Origin: Apus apus
Lineage: Eukaryota; Chordata; Aves; Apodiformes; Apodidae
Direction: 5' to 3'
Assembly: GCF_020740795.1 (NCBI RefSeq)
Contig: NC_067285.1
Coordinates: 38,662,511 to 38,726,510, forward strand
DNA length: 64,000 bases
Positions 48,225 through 60,452 of the stretch are shown piece by piece. Position 1 is the first letter of the stretch. Every line of letters begins with the position of its first letter. Position numbers and translations under genes: made by a program. The notes beneath the pieces are model-generated. The model was not told the origin of the DNA. It saw nothing but the letters and a program-made list of their open reading frames with translations, and made no database searches.

Positions 48225-49637
48225 TCCACTGATTTGTGCTGTTTCCTCTTGTATAGGACCAGTAAGGACATGTCAGAATCACCCTGTGCTGTATCCTCTG
48301 AGCAACAGTAGTTGCTAAGAGAGGAACTAGAGGGAGTGTGTCTCAGATCAGCAGTTCTCAAACACCTTCATACACGCATCAAGAGCTGGCAGAGTGCAGC
48401 AGCACCCAAGGGTGTTCTCGTACAGCTCCCCACATCCCCTTGGAGCACAGCACCTCACTGAGGCCACAGTGAGCACTCGGGTCCTCTGGCTAAAGGCTGT
48501 ATAAAATGAACAATAGGAGAGGGAGCTGCAGTCAGGAAATGCAATACTGGCTGACAAATATAGCCTTGGTTTTGTTATGCAGCATAGTTAGCATGATTCC
48601 AGAGTGAGAAGTGTCAGTAGAAGAATCCTAAACCAGAGTCATTCAGAACTCCAGGTTAGCATCATACAAAGAGTTTTCACAGAAAGAGGTTGGTTGTTTG
48701 TTTTTTTTTTCTCCAATAGCTTCATATTTCTGCTTGCAAAAAGTACTGATTCATTTCATCCTTGGCTACTGAAACAGTTTTACAATGGGTAACAAAAAAT
48801 GTTTTATGGGCCTCTGATCCACTGCAGCCTATGGAGTAATGTGAATCAAGGAAGGGTTGGTCAGCGGGTCAGGAGTGCAGGTGAGTTAATCCTTTGTTAT
48901 TCTTGCACTTGTGAAATTGAGGTGCCTCTCACATTGAGGAGAAACTAACTTCTAATATTAATTACCAGTGCTTCTGCAGAAGGCTGTCTGAACTCTTCTG
49001 TGTGGCACATTATTGGAAAGGGAAGACGTATCTACATGGGAACTGGCCTCATGATCAGATTTCATTGATAAATAATAATATTCATGGGATAAATATTTAC
49101 TGATTTACATTGGGACTGTACATGCTATGTGCTGCTTAGAAAAACCTTCTACCTTAGTAGCTATTATCCTGTCTGGTTGATGTATACATGGAAAGCCAAG
49201 GAGAGGAAGTCTCTTGTTTGATGTCAAGTGGTTAGTGTTGCCTTCTTGAATCCTTAGACGTGTTTGCAACTGAATAGCTGCTGGCAGAGCAAACCCCCTG
49301 CAAAGAGACTCAGCACTTAACACAGGACAGATTTATTTTTGTCTTTTACCAGGCACCAGTGGCTTGCAATTTTCCCTTTAAGGGTGCCCTGGAAAACACC
49401 TCTGAAAACAACACTGAGCAATGGCACAAATGGGGAGGTTCATTTTTGGAGACCACCACAACAATCTCTGATGGAGAGGGGTGCGATAGATGATGTTACA
49501 CATCCCAAAAGTGCATTGTCACCTAAATGCAGGATCAATGTGCTTTCAGGTTTAGTGTGTTGGGCATTTGTTGGCTGCTTGGTGAGTTGAATACAGTTGC
49601 TGTTATTGTATAATCTCTATTTCTGATCCGAAGTGAT

Positions 49638-49799
49638 GAATCACAAAATGGTTTGGGTTGGAAGGGACCTTAAAGATCATCTAGTTCCAGCCTCCCTGGA
49701 TCAGCAGGGACATGACCAGGTTGTTCCAAGCCCCATCCAACCCACCCTTGAACACTTTCAGGGATGGGGCAGCCACAGCTTCTTTGGACAACCTGTCTA
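49638..49799 (-). mobile_element. CR1 LINE 3' fragment, minus orientation
   Basis: About 160 bases beginning GAATCACAAAATGGTTTGGG and TTGGAAGGGACCTTAAAGATC, a reversed CR1 3' end of the same general type as the copy at 47,802. Confidence 0.9.
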
Positions 49800-52505
49800 A
49801 TCAGCTTTTTCTGGAATTTCTTATGCTTAAACCTGCATAGTATCTATTGTGTGAAGTCTTAGAACTGCAGGTGTGGAAAAAGGAAAATTACTTTGGAAAA
49901 TAATTTTTCCATGTTCCCTCATCTAACTGAAGTGAACAGAGATTTTGTTGCTGCACAGGGAAATAAATGCTAGTAAAGGCCTACAGCCTTCATACTCTGC
50001 CCAGATGTAATGCCCATCCTGTCCCTATATTGCATTCCCAGTAAATAGTGCTGCCAAAAATTTGCAAGGAAGGTCAGGGAGAAAGATATTTCTCTTTATT
50101 ATTATTGGTAACTGGAGCTGAGTGGAAAATGAATTTTCAGGTCACTGAATGTTACAAAAATATTTGCACTTGATCCATATAGATCAAGTAACAGTTTTAG
50201 TTTTGAGAATTCCCAGAAATAGCTTCAACTGCTATAATCAAATCAAATAGTGACATTTTAATTAAAACAGAAAAATTGAAAATTTTTGTTTAAAAATTAT
50301 GAACTTCATGTTCTTTTCTTTTTAATGCATCTTCTCAGAATCAGGATGTGTTTGGAAAATGTTCCCACTACTAACATGTCCCCAGTTGGACTTAATCACC
50401 TAAGTCACATAGGCATTATAAAAGTTGATGAGCAGTCTTCAGAGCAGAGTAGATGAGAACTGGATTTGCAGGAACACTCAGTGTTCAGGGTCATTGCCCT
50501 GGTCCTTAGCTGTGGGACTGAGTGCTCTTAAAAAATCAGACTTCTCACTCAGATTCCCTCTTGGCTACTGCTCTTAGTTATTAATACTCAGTACCTCTCA
50601 CCCATGGTGTCTTTCCACCCAGAGGGGATACAGTGGCCCTTTGCCCATGAATACTACAATAGAGAGAGGCAGGGGAAAAGAATCCTGTGAGGTTACTCCT
50701 CTTTGGTGACCCAGGACTGGTATGGGGATCTCCACAGGAGAGCAGAAGTCCCACTGCCTGAGCTTAAAAGCTCAGCTCTAAGCAGAAGGTTATGAATCCT
50801 AAGAATTAGCTAAGGCCAAGAGGTAGACACTGTGTGCTCAACATGAGTTCTTAACCTTCCCTCATAGCCCCAGCTGCCTAAACCTTGTTATTTCAACTAT
50901 TCCAAATAACATCTGAGATCTGTCTCTAAACCTAGGGATAGCACTAATCCAGGGAAAGAGGTTTAGGTAGTGTAAGGCCTTGTCAGTAGAGCAGCTTGTG
51001 AGAGTGAAGCAGCTTTCCTTAAAGCTGCTGTATGTACTTCAGTGCCAGTGTAAGCTGCTGACTCTGCACTAGATCCACCCACATAGGCTGCATGTGCACT
51101 GGTGCCAGGCCCATAGAGGGACACAGACATCCCCAGCCCACACAGGCCTGGAGCTCTCCCACTGTCAGATGTTTCACCATTCTTTGCTCCATTTTACACA
51201 GCCCACCACCCCCTCAGCCACACAGCTCTGGCTCTGGCTGCACTGTGCACTTTGGTGTCCAGCTACAGACTGGTGGTTTTTATCAGCCTGGTAGGAGGAT
51301 GCTGAGGGTGTGGGAGCTGCCTGGATGCTGGTGCTCAACATAACCCTCTAGCAGCCCACAGCAACATCAACTGGAAGGTCATGAGACTCAGTATTTCTGC
51401 CCAGTCTTGTTCTCAGTTAAATATTGAGATGGCTGTAATTCCTGGCACAGAATTTGTGGCTCTCAAGGGCTGCCTAACTCTCCCAGGGCTTGTCTTGGCT
51501 GAGGAGTCGTGGCATTGAACCGACTCGGCCAGCTCGAAGGTTAGCTGAGGACAGCAGTTATTTGCAGGGTGCTAGCTTGCTCCACACCAGCCTCGTGCAC
51601 CTCCTCCTCCCATGAAACATGGGAACAGTCTGGATGGCATTTGAGAGGAGGATGGGAGCACAAGCCAGACCTCTCTGGGATCCGTGCGTGTGTGTGCTAA
51701 TGAGGCCCAGAGGTGATGCCAGCCAGTTATCTCAAAGTGGAGTTTGCACATGAGTGCACCAAGAATGCACCAGCTATTCAACCATAATAAGTTTTTATAA
51801 GCACACGTTTCTGACCATGTCAAATTTTGTACCTATTCAGCTGCTAAAATCCATGGAATTTGACACTGGGGAAACAATCACATTTGAGAAGAGCTTGTAC
51901 AAAGGGGGAACTTGTGTTGCTTCCCAGCTAGAGCCTGAGCAGTTAGTTGGCTTTTCTAAGACAGTATCACACTTCTATTGCTTAAGCAAGATGAATAATT
52001 TAGGAGAAAGATTACTCAGCAAGATGAGAATAGAAAAAATTATTAGAGTGTTATATTAACCATGAAGAACTATCTTCTCTCCACAACTGCAAAAGTAAAA
52101 GGAAATTTTTCTTCTTCCACAATTTTGGATGGTAGACTTCTACAAATGGGGCTTAGTCCACCCTCAGCTCAGAAATCCCATAATTTTCTCTATCGTTACT
52201 TAGGTGAGTAAAGTAAAACATGCTTAAGGGTGTGAATAAGATAACTAAACAGAAAAGAATCATGTTCCTGGAGATTTCAGTGTTCAAATACCCGGACAAC
52301 ACCAGAACATGCTGATGTGCCCAAGGGGTGCTCACACTGAAATGAGAGGAATGTGGTATCTTCTCCATCAGAAACAAATGCTGGAATTTAAATCATTCCT
52401 GCTATAGAAAATCACTGGAGGGAGCAACTCTGTAAGCACCAAGGAGGGATGATGGAAAGAAATGGGGCCTAGGAATGAAGAGAGAATAGGGAGCAGTATA
52501 ATCCT

Positions 52506-52532
52506 AAAAAAAAGAAGAAGAAAAAAAAAAAG
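52506..52532. repeat. A/G-rich simple repeat
   Basis: Runs of A broken by AAG units. Confidence 0.6.
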
Positions 52533-54537
52533 CAAAACTGCCCAGACTTCCATCCCACTCAGGTGGGATGAACAGGCTGTGCTGGAGCTGGTATCAATAA
52601 GTATAATTTCCTTGGTGTCAGCAGGCTTACCCGGAATTACATCACCTCTTCCTAGTTTTTAAGACCTTCTTACAACTCAGGTTGCCTCTCAGTTCTGTCC
52701 ATCCCTTTTTTAAACAAATGCTGCTGGGGTTAAGTAGTTCCCTGATTCTGGGGACGTCACCGTTGCACTAGCAACAAGGTGTCGTAATTCTTTAAGAGAA
52801 AAAAGCTCTTAGATGGATTATTTTTTGTCCATGTTGCTTTCCTGAATGAAGTATTGAAGTACAGGAGATGTGTGCACTGAAATGGCCTTTCCCACACTGC
52901 CAGTCTGATATCAGTTTACCATAATAACCTCTCTCTGGAAAAACAAACATTAGCTCAGAAGGCAAACTGCAAAATTACAAGGAGATGAAATACTAAGGAA
53001 ATTGTGAGCAGTCACTTGAGCTTGTACAGTAGCACTTCACTTTCTCACTCCAAGGGCTCAAGTGAGGTGATGTGAGTTACTGAAACTCATTAACCATGAA
53101 TCCATTGTTCATTTTAAGCTTTTTCTATGGGGTGATCGATACTTCAGTAAGTGTGTGGGAACTGAAGGGAGATTAGGAACAAATAATAAAAGTGAAACCA
53201 GGTTACAGGCCTGATCCATTCTCTGCTGTGCTTTTGTGCACTTTAGTTCCTGAGCAGTGCAGAAAACAGTATGGTTAAAGAGAAGGGGCCCTGCAGGAAG
53301 ACTAAGGAGCTTCTGCTTATGATCTGACTCCACCTCAGGTCCCCACTCACACCATCTTTTCTGTCTCTTTTGCTATGGGGCCAGAAGAGACTCAGCAGGC
53401 TGTTGGGGGCAAAACAAAATTATCAGCTCCACCCTGACAAATTTCTGCCTTTAACAGTGGCTTTGCACAACACTTGCAGCAGATTTTCAAGAAGCCGTGG
53501 GTCATTTTTTGTGATGCAAAACACAGTTGAGCCCCCCTCAGATGTTACACCACAGCAACCTGCTCTGGGGTAGCACACAGTGTTCAGGCCAAGAATTAGA
53601 AACAGCAACATGGATGTTACCAATTCAAGGCAAAAATGCAGTAGGAAGGTACTCATGCTTGAGCTCTTCTCACTGGCACAAGGGAGGTGCATGGCAAGAG
53701 CAGACACTTTCAGTGGTAGCAGGTGGCAAAGTACTAGTTGTAGGTGATGGGCTGTGAGACTAAAATGGACACAGAGGGCTTTTTGAAGTGTTGCATAACA
53801 AGGGCTTTAAAAGGAAGACTGCTGAGTGCATCTGTGAGGGGCATGATGAACCCTCAGGATGGAAATCTGCTCTTGAAATTGTCCTCTGGTAAACCTGGAA
53901 AGAGTCAATGAGATGTTAGTAGTATTTCTTTTGCTGCACGGTGACGTAACTGAAGCAGAATTTAGTTCTAGCTATTTCAAGTGTGATGGATGAGAATTAT
54001 TACCTGCCTGAAAACTGAGAGACAATGGCAAAGTCATCCAAGGAGAGCCCTTGGGAGCTGGCCAATATCCCAAATCTGCCCTGTGGCATCAAAAGACAGC
54101 ATTTTGTCATCTGAGCTGCTTCTCTCACAGCAGTGGGGGAAATAACCTCTTTCCTGTCTGATAAAAACTTTGCTTCATGCCTCCCCTGTCTTTTCCAGGA
54201 CAAAAGTGGACTTTGAATTAGCCATTGGTGGGCAAAAGAGGGAACCTTTCATAGCATAGAGAGGCCAGACCTTGGGAAAAGGTCTGTCTCACTCTGGAAT
54301 GGAATTTATGTGGCCCTACTCCCTCTTGGAGTTAAAAGGAGCTGATTTGAGCTTATGTCACTATGCTGAGAGTTCTCTTTCCCCAGGTAAAGACAATGAG
54401 TGATCCCTGAATGGGCAGATAGGAGCTTGAGCCAAGCAATTAGGGCTGGAAACAGGGAAAATGATGGAGTCCAGCTGTCAGTTGGGCTGGTTCTCAGCCA
54501 CTGAAAGGGCAGGCTGATAGGATCATGCTGTTTGTGG

Positions 54538-54573
54538 AAAAATAAAAAAGAAAAAAAGAAAAAAAGAGGGAGG
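54538..54573. repeat. A-rich simple repeat
   Basis: AAAAAAAG-type units with single G interruptions. Confidence 0.6.
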
Positions 54574-56361
54574 AATTGTGTGAATAAGGTAGAATCCATG
54601 ACGGATACAGAAATAAAACATGATGGCCTTTTCCTTTGAGTTTTGAAGAAAAACAGATCCTGCTGAATAGCCATGGGACCTTTGTCTTAGATCCTTGGTC
54701 AATTTACCTCCTTTCTAACTCCCCTGAATGCTACCTGATCCATCCAATTAATCAAATCTAATGCATGTAGGAATGATTTCCTTTAGTGCTTTAGAAAACT
54801 ATAGGCTGTATATTTAAACTCTGTCCTCTTTTCTGCTACATTGATTCTGAAGGCTTAAATAATTTATAGGGACTCACAGCCTCCCCCTTCTGCTTGCATC
54901 TGATTTATCATTAAGAAAGGACAATTTGACCATAATAATCTCACATTTGTGTATGCTTGTGTGTTTTATGACATTCCTCTCCCAGTTTGTGTATACATTA
55001 GCTTGTAAGATGCTTAACAGAGTATTTGAAACCCAGTTGTAACGACTGCTTTATTGGTCTGCTTTATTTAGCAGACAGGATTCCTTTATGATTCTTTCTC
55101 CTCCTTTTGAGAAGGTGAACAAGCATTGTCAAGTATCACCATTACCATTTATTGTACCTACCCTACATCTTGGGTTGACATTTCAGACAAAAGATGGAAT
55201 TGCCAAGTGCATCAGCCTTCTCCGGAGGCCTTTAAGTGCTGGAAGGGCAGCTGGTGGAAAGGTGCAGAGAGCAGGTAGTCAGGGAAGAGGGTGAGTGTGG
55301 TAGTGAAATGGCAGTCGTGGAATGTTCCTCAGCACTTCATCTTTGTCCTTGAGCATTTGTGAAAGCTCCAGAGTAAATATCATCTGGGAGCAGCAGAATC
55401 TGGGCTCCAGAAAAAGTGTTTCTAAGTTGTGAACTTGCGGTGCCCAGAGAACAACAGTGGGAAAATGAAGCCAGCAGGAGCTTGTGCTTTCTGGTGAGAG
55501 AAGGAGGTGGTATGCTGGGTAACTATGATCACTGGAACTGGCAGGTTCTCTTCTGGTTCTTTTTCTTAGCTTTGTACCAGCTTGGCTGGTACTGGATTTC
55601 TACTTTGCTGATTGCAAGCTACCAAGTATGTAAAATGCTGCTGTGATGTTTGCTGTTCTGGCAAAGTCTTCCATCTCTGTGGGCATGGAAAATCCTCAGC
55701 TGCTGAAAGTATTTGTGGTTTCTTTTTATGTGTGAGGTTCAGTCATGCCAAGAAAAGGAGCCAGGTGGTCATAAGAAGATAAATTTCTGGCCTAAAGGAT
55801 CAAACGTCTTCAAAGTCCTGTTAACATGACCTGGGGAGTTTGACTCTATATGCTACATGGCTTTAGTTCCCTCAACTCAGTGAACCATGTGAATCCTATG
55901 GCCAGCTTCTAAACCTTCTGCTGAGGTAATGGAGCTAGGCAATGCAAGAACCATTAGATTTTAAAAGATGGTCTATGTTTTGGGGCTGATAAGGAAAATG
56001 TTATTAGCTGGTTTTAACACATTTTCCTGTCACGAGTTGGTCTGAATGCGTTTATTCCTTCATCAATCAGATAGTGAAATTCTGGTTTTAGAAATGTGTT
56101 ATGTTCTCAGAGTACTTTAATCTGCAAGGAATTATATAGACATGTAATATTTTGGTGCCTAACTCCAAACTGATTACACCTGCATGTATCTGGGGACCAG
56201 AGCACTTATACTTCTCTGCATTGATTTCTTCTTTATACTTCCTGAAGGAAAGAAGCATTTATGAGACTATGAGAATATGAGGTCCTGGAGTACCTCAAAA
56301 GGCAGCAGACACCTAAACATATTGTGAGTATTTGGGCAAAAAACATCGTTTAAAACAATAG

Positions 56362-57343
56362 TGTCGTGGTTTGGGACAACAAAAGGAACAGCCCCAGGGC
56401 CACTCACTCACTCCCCCCCTCCCCCACAGACTTTGGGATGAGGAGGACAAAGCTCCTGGGTTGAGATAAAGGACAAGGAGGGTTCTTCACCAGTCCCGGG
56501 CAAAACAGACTCAAGTTTGGGAAAAAGTAATAATTTAATTTTACACTAATCAAACACACACAACGCACAGAGCAGTGGTTGCATATGTTATCCCACCCCT
56601 CCCTTCTTCCCCAGGCCAAATTATTTTGTTCCTGGTTTCTCTGCCTCCATTCCCCCAGCGGCACAGGGGGATGGGGTTTAGGGTCAGTTCACAGGCTGGT
56701 GGTTCTTGCTATTCTATCCTCCTCAGGAAGAAGGATTCCTCACAGTCCTCCTCTGCTTCCCTACGGGGTCCCTCCCATGGCAGAGAGTCCTCCACAAACC
56801 TCCTTTATGAGTCCATTCCACGAGGTCCAGAGCAAGCTGCTCCAGCCTGGGCTTCTCACAGAGTCACAGGCTCCTTCGGGAACAGCCAAATCCCCTGGCC
56901 CGGGCTCTTCCAAAGCTGTGCAATCAGAGTCCACAGGCAGCAGATCCACTGGCCACAAAATCCAAGTCCACTGGCCAAGTTCATCCCTCCTGGTGCCTTC
57001 AGGGAATGTTCCACCACGTTCCTCCATGAGTTCAGGGGCACAGCTGCCGTCTCGCCATGGGCTGCAGGGAAAGGTGCTTAGGGCACCTTCTTCCCCTTCT
57101 TCCTCACCAACCACCAGCACCGTCCTCCTTCCCCAGCACTGCTCTCCTGCAGCACAGCTCTTCTCTCCCCAAGTGCCTCTCTGCTCAGGCGTTACAGCAG
57201 TTACTTCGTATGTTAATCACTGAGGTTCATCTCTTGTCCCTCTAATGGATCTTTGGCTGGGTTTTAGAAGCAGGGGGAGCTTCTCAGCTTCTTACCGGAG
57301 ACACTCCTGTGGCCCTTCCAAAAAACCCACCAAACCACAAAAA
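56362..57343 (-). mobile_element. LTR-like retroelement, minus orientation
   Basis: About 980 bases that stand out by high GC and a C-rich plus strand. The ends are roughly inverted: the plus strand starts TGTCGTGGTTTGGG and ends near CACCAAACCACA. AATAG flanks both sides (56,357-56,361 and 57,344-57,348), a possible 5-bp target duplication as in ERVL-type elements, although four A then sit between the CA end and the duplication. The interior (for example GGGCAAAACAGACTCAAG and AGCGGCACAGGGGGATGG) resembles an abundant avian LTR family as I remember it. Open frames inside it are not genes. Confidence 0.6.
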
Positions 57344-60164
57344 AATAGTTTTTAAACGAAAGCAGCAGAGCTGCAGTTTTGCCAGAGTCTTGATTTAATA
57401 TTGGGCCAGGGAAAAGCAATAGTTGAACTTGTAATAAACCTGCAGGTTATCTGGCTGTATTTCAGCCTGCCTTATCAGTCAAGCTGACATCTGTCTTCTA
57501 CTCCCTGAAATGTTGTGGTGATGATGATGTGTGAAACGGAAACAAGACAGTTAGCATTTCAGACACACTAAGCTGGCAATCGAACCAACTCACTCCAACT
57601 CCCTCCAACTCAAAGGGAACAAATCTGACATGGAACCAGTCAGTGTAAATAGCTACAAAAGAGCAGTATGCCTTTATTTTCTGATCACAGTAGGTTAGCA
57701 ACTGCTTGTTAGTCCCAAGGTGTTCTCTCCTTCCCTGAGTCCATTACTTTGGAAAATAAATGGAATTTGCCCTTATTACTCAAGAGTCCTCATGATGAAT
57801 GTCAGTAAGTGATGAAGCATGTATTATGAGCTATTACTTCATTGCCAAGCATCAGGGCAAAATTGTTTAGGGACTGTGAGCACAGGAATGGATGCTAAGA
57901 GCCTTTTCATATATTAATCACTTTAGTTCACATCTGAAACTCAGCCAGCTGAAAAATATTCAGCTCCAGAGAATGGGCACACAGAGCAGAATGCAGTCAT
58001 CTCATAGCTTGGTCGTGACATCTGCATTTTACTACTTGTACTTTAAGAGGATATACCAGGTTTACTGACTCCAGACAATGCTGAGAAAATGTTCATTATA
58101 TATGGAAGTTTATTAGATTAAGAGACTATTATTAGATTAGGAGACATTTTAGGTAGGACTTCAGGGAGACACTGCCAATCCTGATACTTCCCATTTTAAA
58201 TTGCATTTCAAGTGGTTTCAGTTTAACTACAAAAAAATAAATCACCAGTGGGCAGATGCCACAGCTGTAATATGTAATTAGAAACAAGGGGTAGATTTTT
58301 ATTTGTGAAGGGCCATTTATCAGGGGAACAATTTACCAGGCATCTACCACAGCAGTGTCTTAATACTAGGAAATATTAAACTGAAGGTAGGATGTTGTTT
58401 TTTCCTAAAAAAAATGTTTCAGAATGGTTTACACAGGAATTAATTAATCATGAAGCATTGTTATTATGTGGAATGTTCACAACCCCTTTTCCTGGCAGCG
58501 TAATCTAGAAATTTATCTCATGGCATTTCTGGGGTTTACAAACTTGACTAAGAAATTGCAGGGAAACCGTAGGACTCATTTACCTCCCTGCAGAAGTTGT
58601 TGGAAGCTCACAGAGCAAGCGGGATAAAACTGTAACTATTTTCTCAGGGTCACAGATCTTAAACCCTTACAAAGGCGATACTTCAAATACTTTCTGTAGA
58701 CAATTTTTCAAGTGATTTGTACTCACAAATTATTTGTGCTTGCAAGATTTTCTAAGAGTTGTTCAGCACCCACCCTGCTTTAGTACTTCTGGGTAGGAAG
58801 GTGATTAGTTGTGAGAATTCAGCATCAGGACTCAGTGCTGAGCACTGCCCGGTACAGTAGTTTTTCTGACAAAAACTCTTGTAAAGTATTTGTTAATAGG
58901 AACAGAGTAAGGTTCTTTTTTGCCTTCCTACCATCCCTCCAGCTATCTCGGATTGATCATGTCTGCTCTCAGCATCTTGCAGAGAAGGGAAGGTAAGATC
59001 AGAAATCAAATTGTTGATCCGTTCGAGAGGTGAAATCAGAAACGTTTAAAAAACGCTTATTGCACACTCACATTTAATTTATAGAACTATCAGTGCAGAG
59101 TCAGGGTGACTGTTTTTAGTGCTGTGACTGTGTTAGCTGAGAGAGCTTTTGCTCTCAGGAGATCAGAAGAGAGCATGATTTGCTCTCTGGAGCATCTTGC
59201 TCTATGCATAACCAAGGCTCACAATCCTGACCACAAAGAAGGTATCACTTAACTAAAGGGATGGAAGAGAAAAGCAGACATGGGATGTCATGCAATTTTT
59301 TTTGTAACAAGGCTCTTTTGATACCAGTGTCAGCATCTGGATGTTTCAGTGTCTTACGTTCAGGGGTCTGGGCTAGACAAAGTTGCTGAAGGTTTTGACA
59401 GCTGGACTGCACTCTTGGTTTGCTGATATCTGAGACTTACTTGTTTGAGGGCCAAGAGCAATAGCTATAGTTGCCTTTAACACATGGTTAGCTGTCAGAG
59501 CCTATCTGAGCTCCAGGAGAGGTCTTCAAGACTTAAATTCCCAGTAGCCCATGGAAATGGAGGTAGTAGTAGATATCTTTGATGGACTGAAGGACTGGAG
59601 AGCCGATGCTGTGAAGGATGTGAACTCCCACAGCCTAGGAGGAGGAGGAAGTTGATGTGAGGAGGGCACTGTGTTTGCAATCACATCTGAGGAAGCAGCT
59701 GACAGATACTGATCAGCCACAACCTTGCACCAAGGTTACCCTTGCTGCTACTTGGACTGGAGGGAGAAAGAGAGGATTTAAAACATTTTTATTCATGAAG
59801 GGATGACAAAAGACCTCATTCTGCCCAGGCATACAGCCCACAAAGCTGTTTAGGGACTGAAAGAATCAATTGAGGCGATCCAGAGGTAGCAGAACAAAAG
59901 ATCTCAGCCTGTGTAATTAGCTAAGTATGACATGCTGTTCCTTCAGCCACCTCTTAGGACAATGAATTAGGACACTGAGTGATGATACCTATTTCAGGCA
60001 GACAGCTGAGTGAGAAACATCTCTTCCTCTAACAGGCAGACTGAGCTCATACACTGCCCAGAACCACGTCTGAAAGCCACCTCTGGGTTGTGGTGTCTAT
60101 ATCCATACATTTATTTTATCCCATTGCAGCAATTGTGAGCTAGTGGCAGTGGAGAGAACACCCC
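57344..60164. other. SHROOM3: SHROOM3 intron 1, fourth part
   Basis: About 2.8 kb, AT-rich. A small duplication with the wording ATTAGATTA-GAGAC occurs near 58,108-58,146. No exon was seen. Confidence 0.5.
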
Positions 60165-60452
60165 AGAACACCCCCTGTGCCCACAAATCAACCCCAAACA
60201 TTCCCAAACATCCCCCAAACCCCCACACAATGTCTGGAGCTGGCCAAGCTGATGGAGGAACAGGGGTGAGCACCCCAAAACATGCATCCTGAACCCCAAA
60301 ACCAGCCCCATGGACCCACCACCACCCAAAAAACAGCCCCTGTGCCCACACGTCAGCCCTGTACAGCCCCAAAACAACCCCAGATATCCCCTGTGCTGTC
60401 TGGAGGTGGCTGAAGTGATGGAGGAACAGGGGTGAGTGCCCCAAAAATGCAC
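60165..60452. repeat. Tandem repeat of about 167 bp, about 1.7 copies
   Basis: The segment GTCTGGAGCTGGCCAAG..GATGGAGGAACAGGGGTGAG at about 60,231 recurs with changes at about 60,398. Flanking C/A-rich sequence (CCCCTGTGCCCACA twice) repeats in the same register. It looks like a minisatellite-type duplication. Confidence 0.75.

Larger units (their letters stand above)
49800..56361. other. SHROOM3: SHROOM3 intron 1, third part
   Basis: About 6.6 kb without exons. A-rich simple repeats occur at 52,506-52,532 and 54,538-54,573. Nothing else was recognised. Confidence 0.5.

Noticed and set aside
56579..57223. 214-codon and 168-codon plus-strand open frames
   Set aside because: They lie inside the LTR-like element and overlap in different frames; Ser/Pro-rich and not recognisable as viral or host protein.
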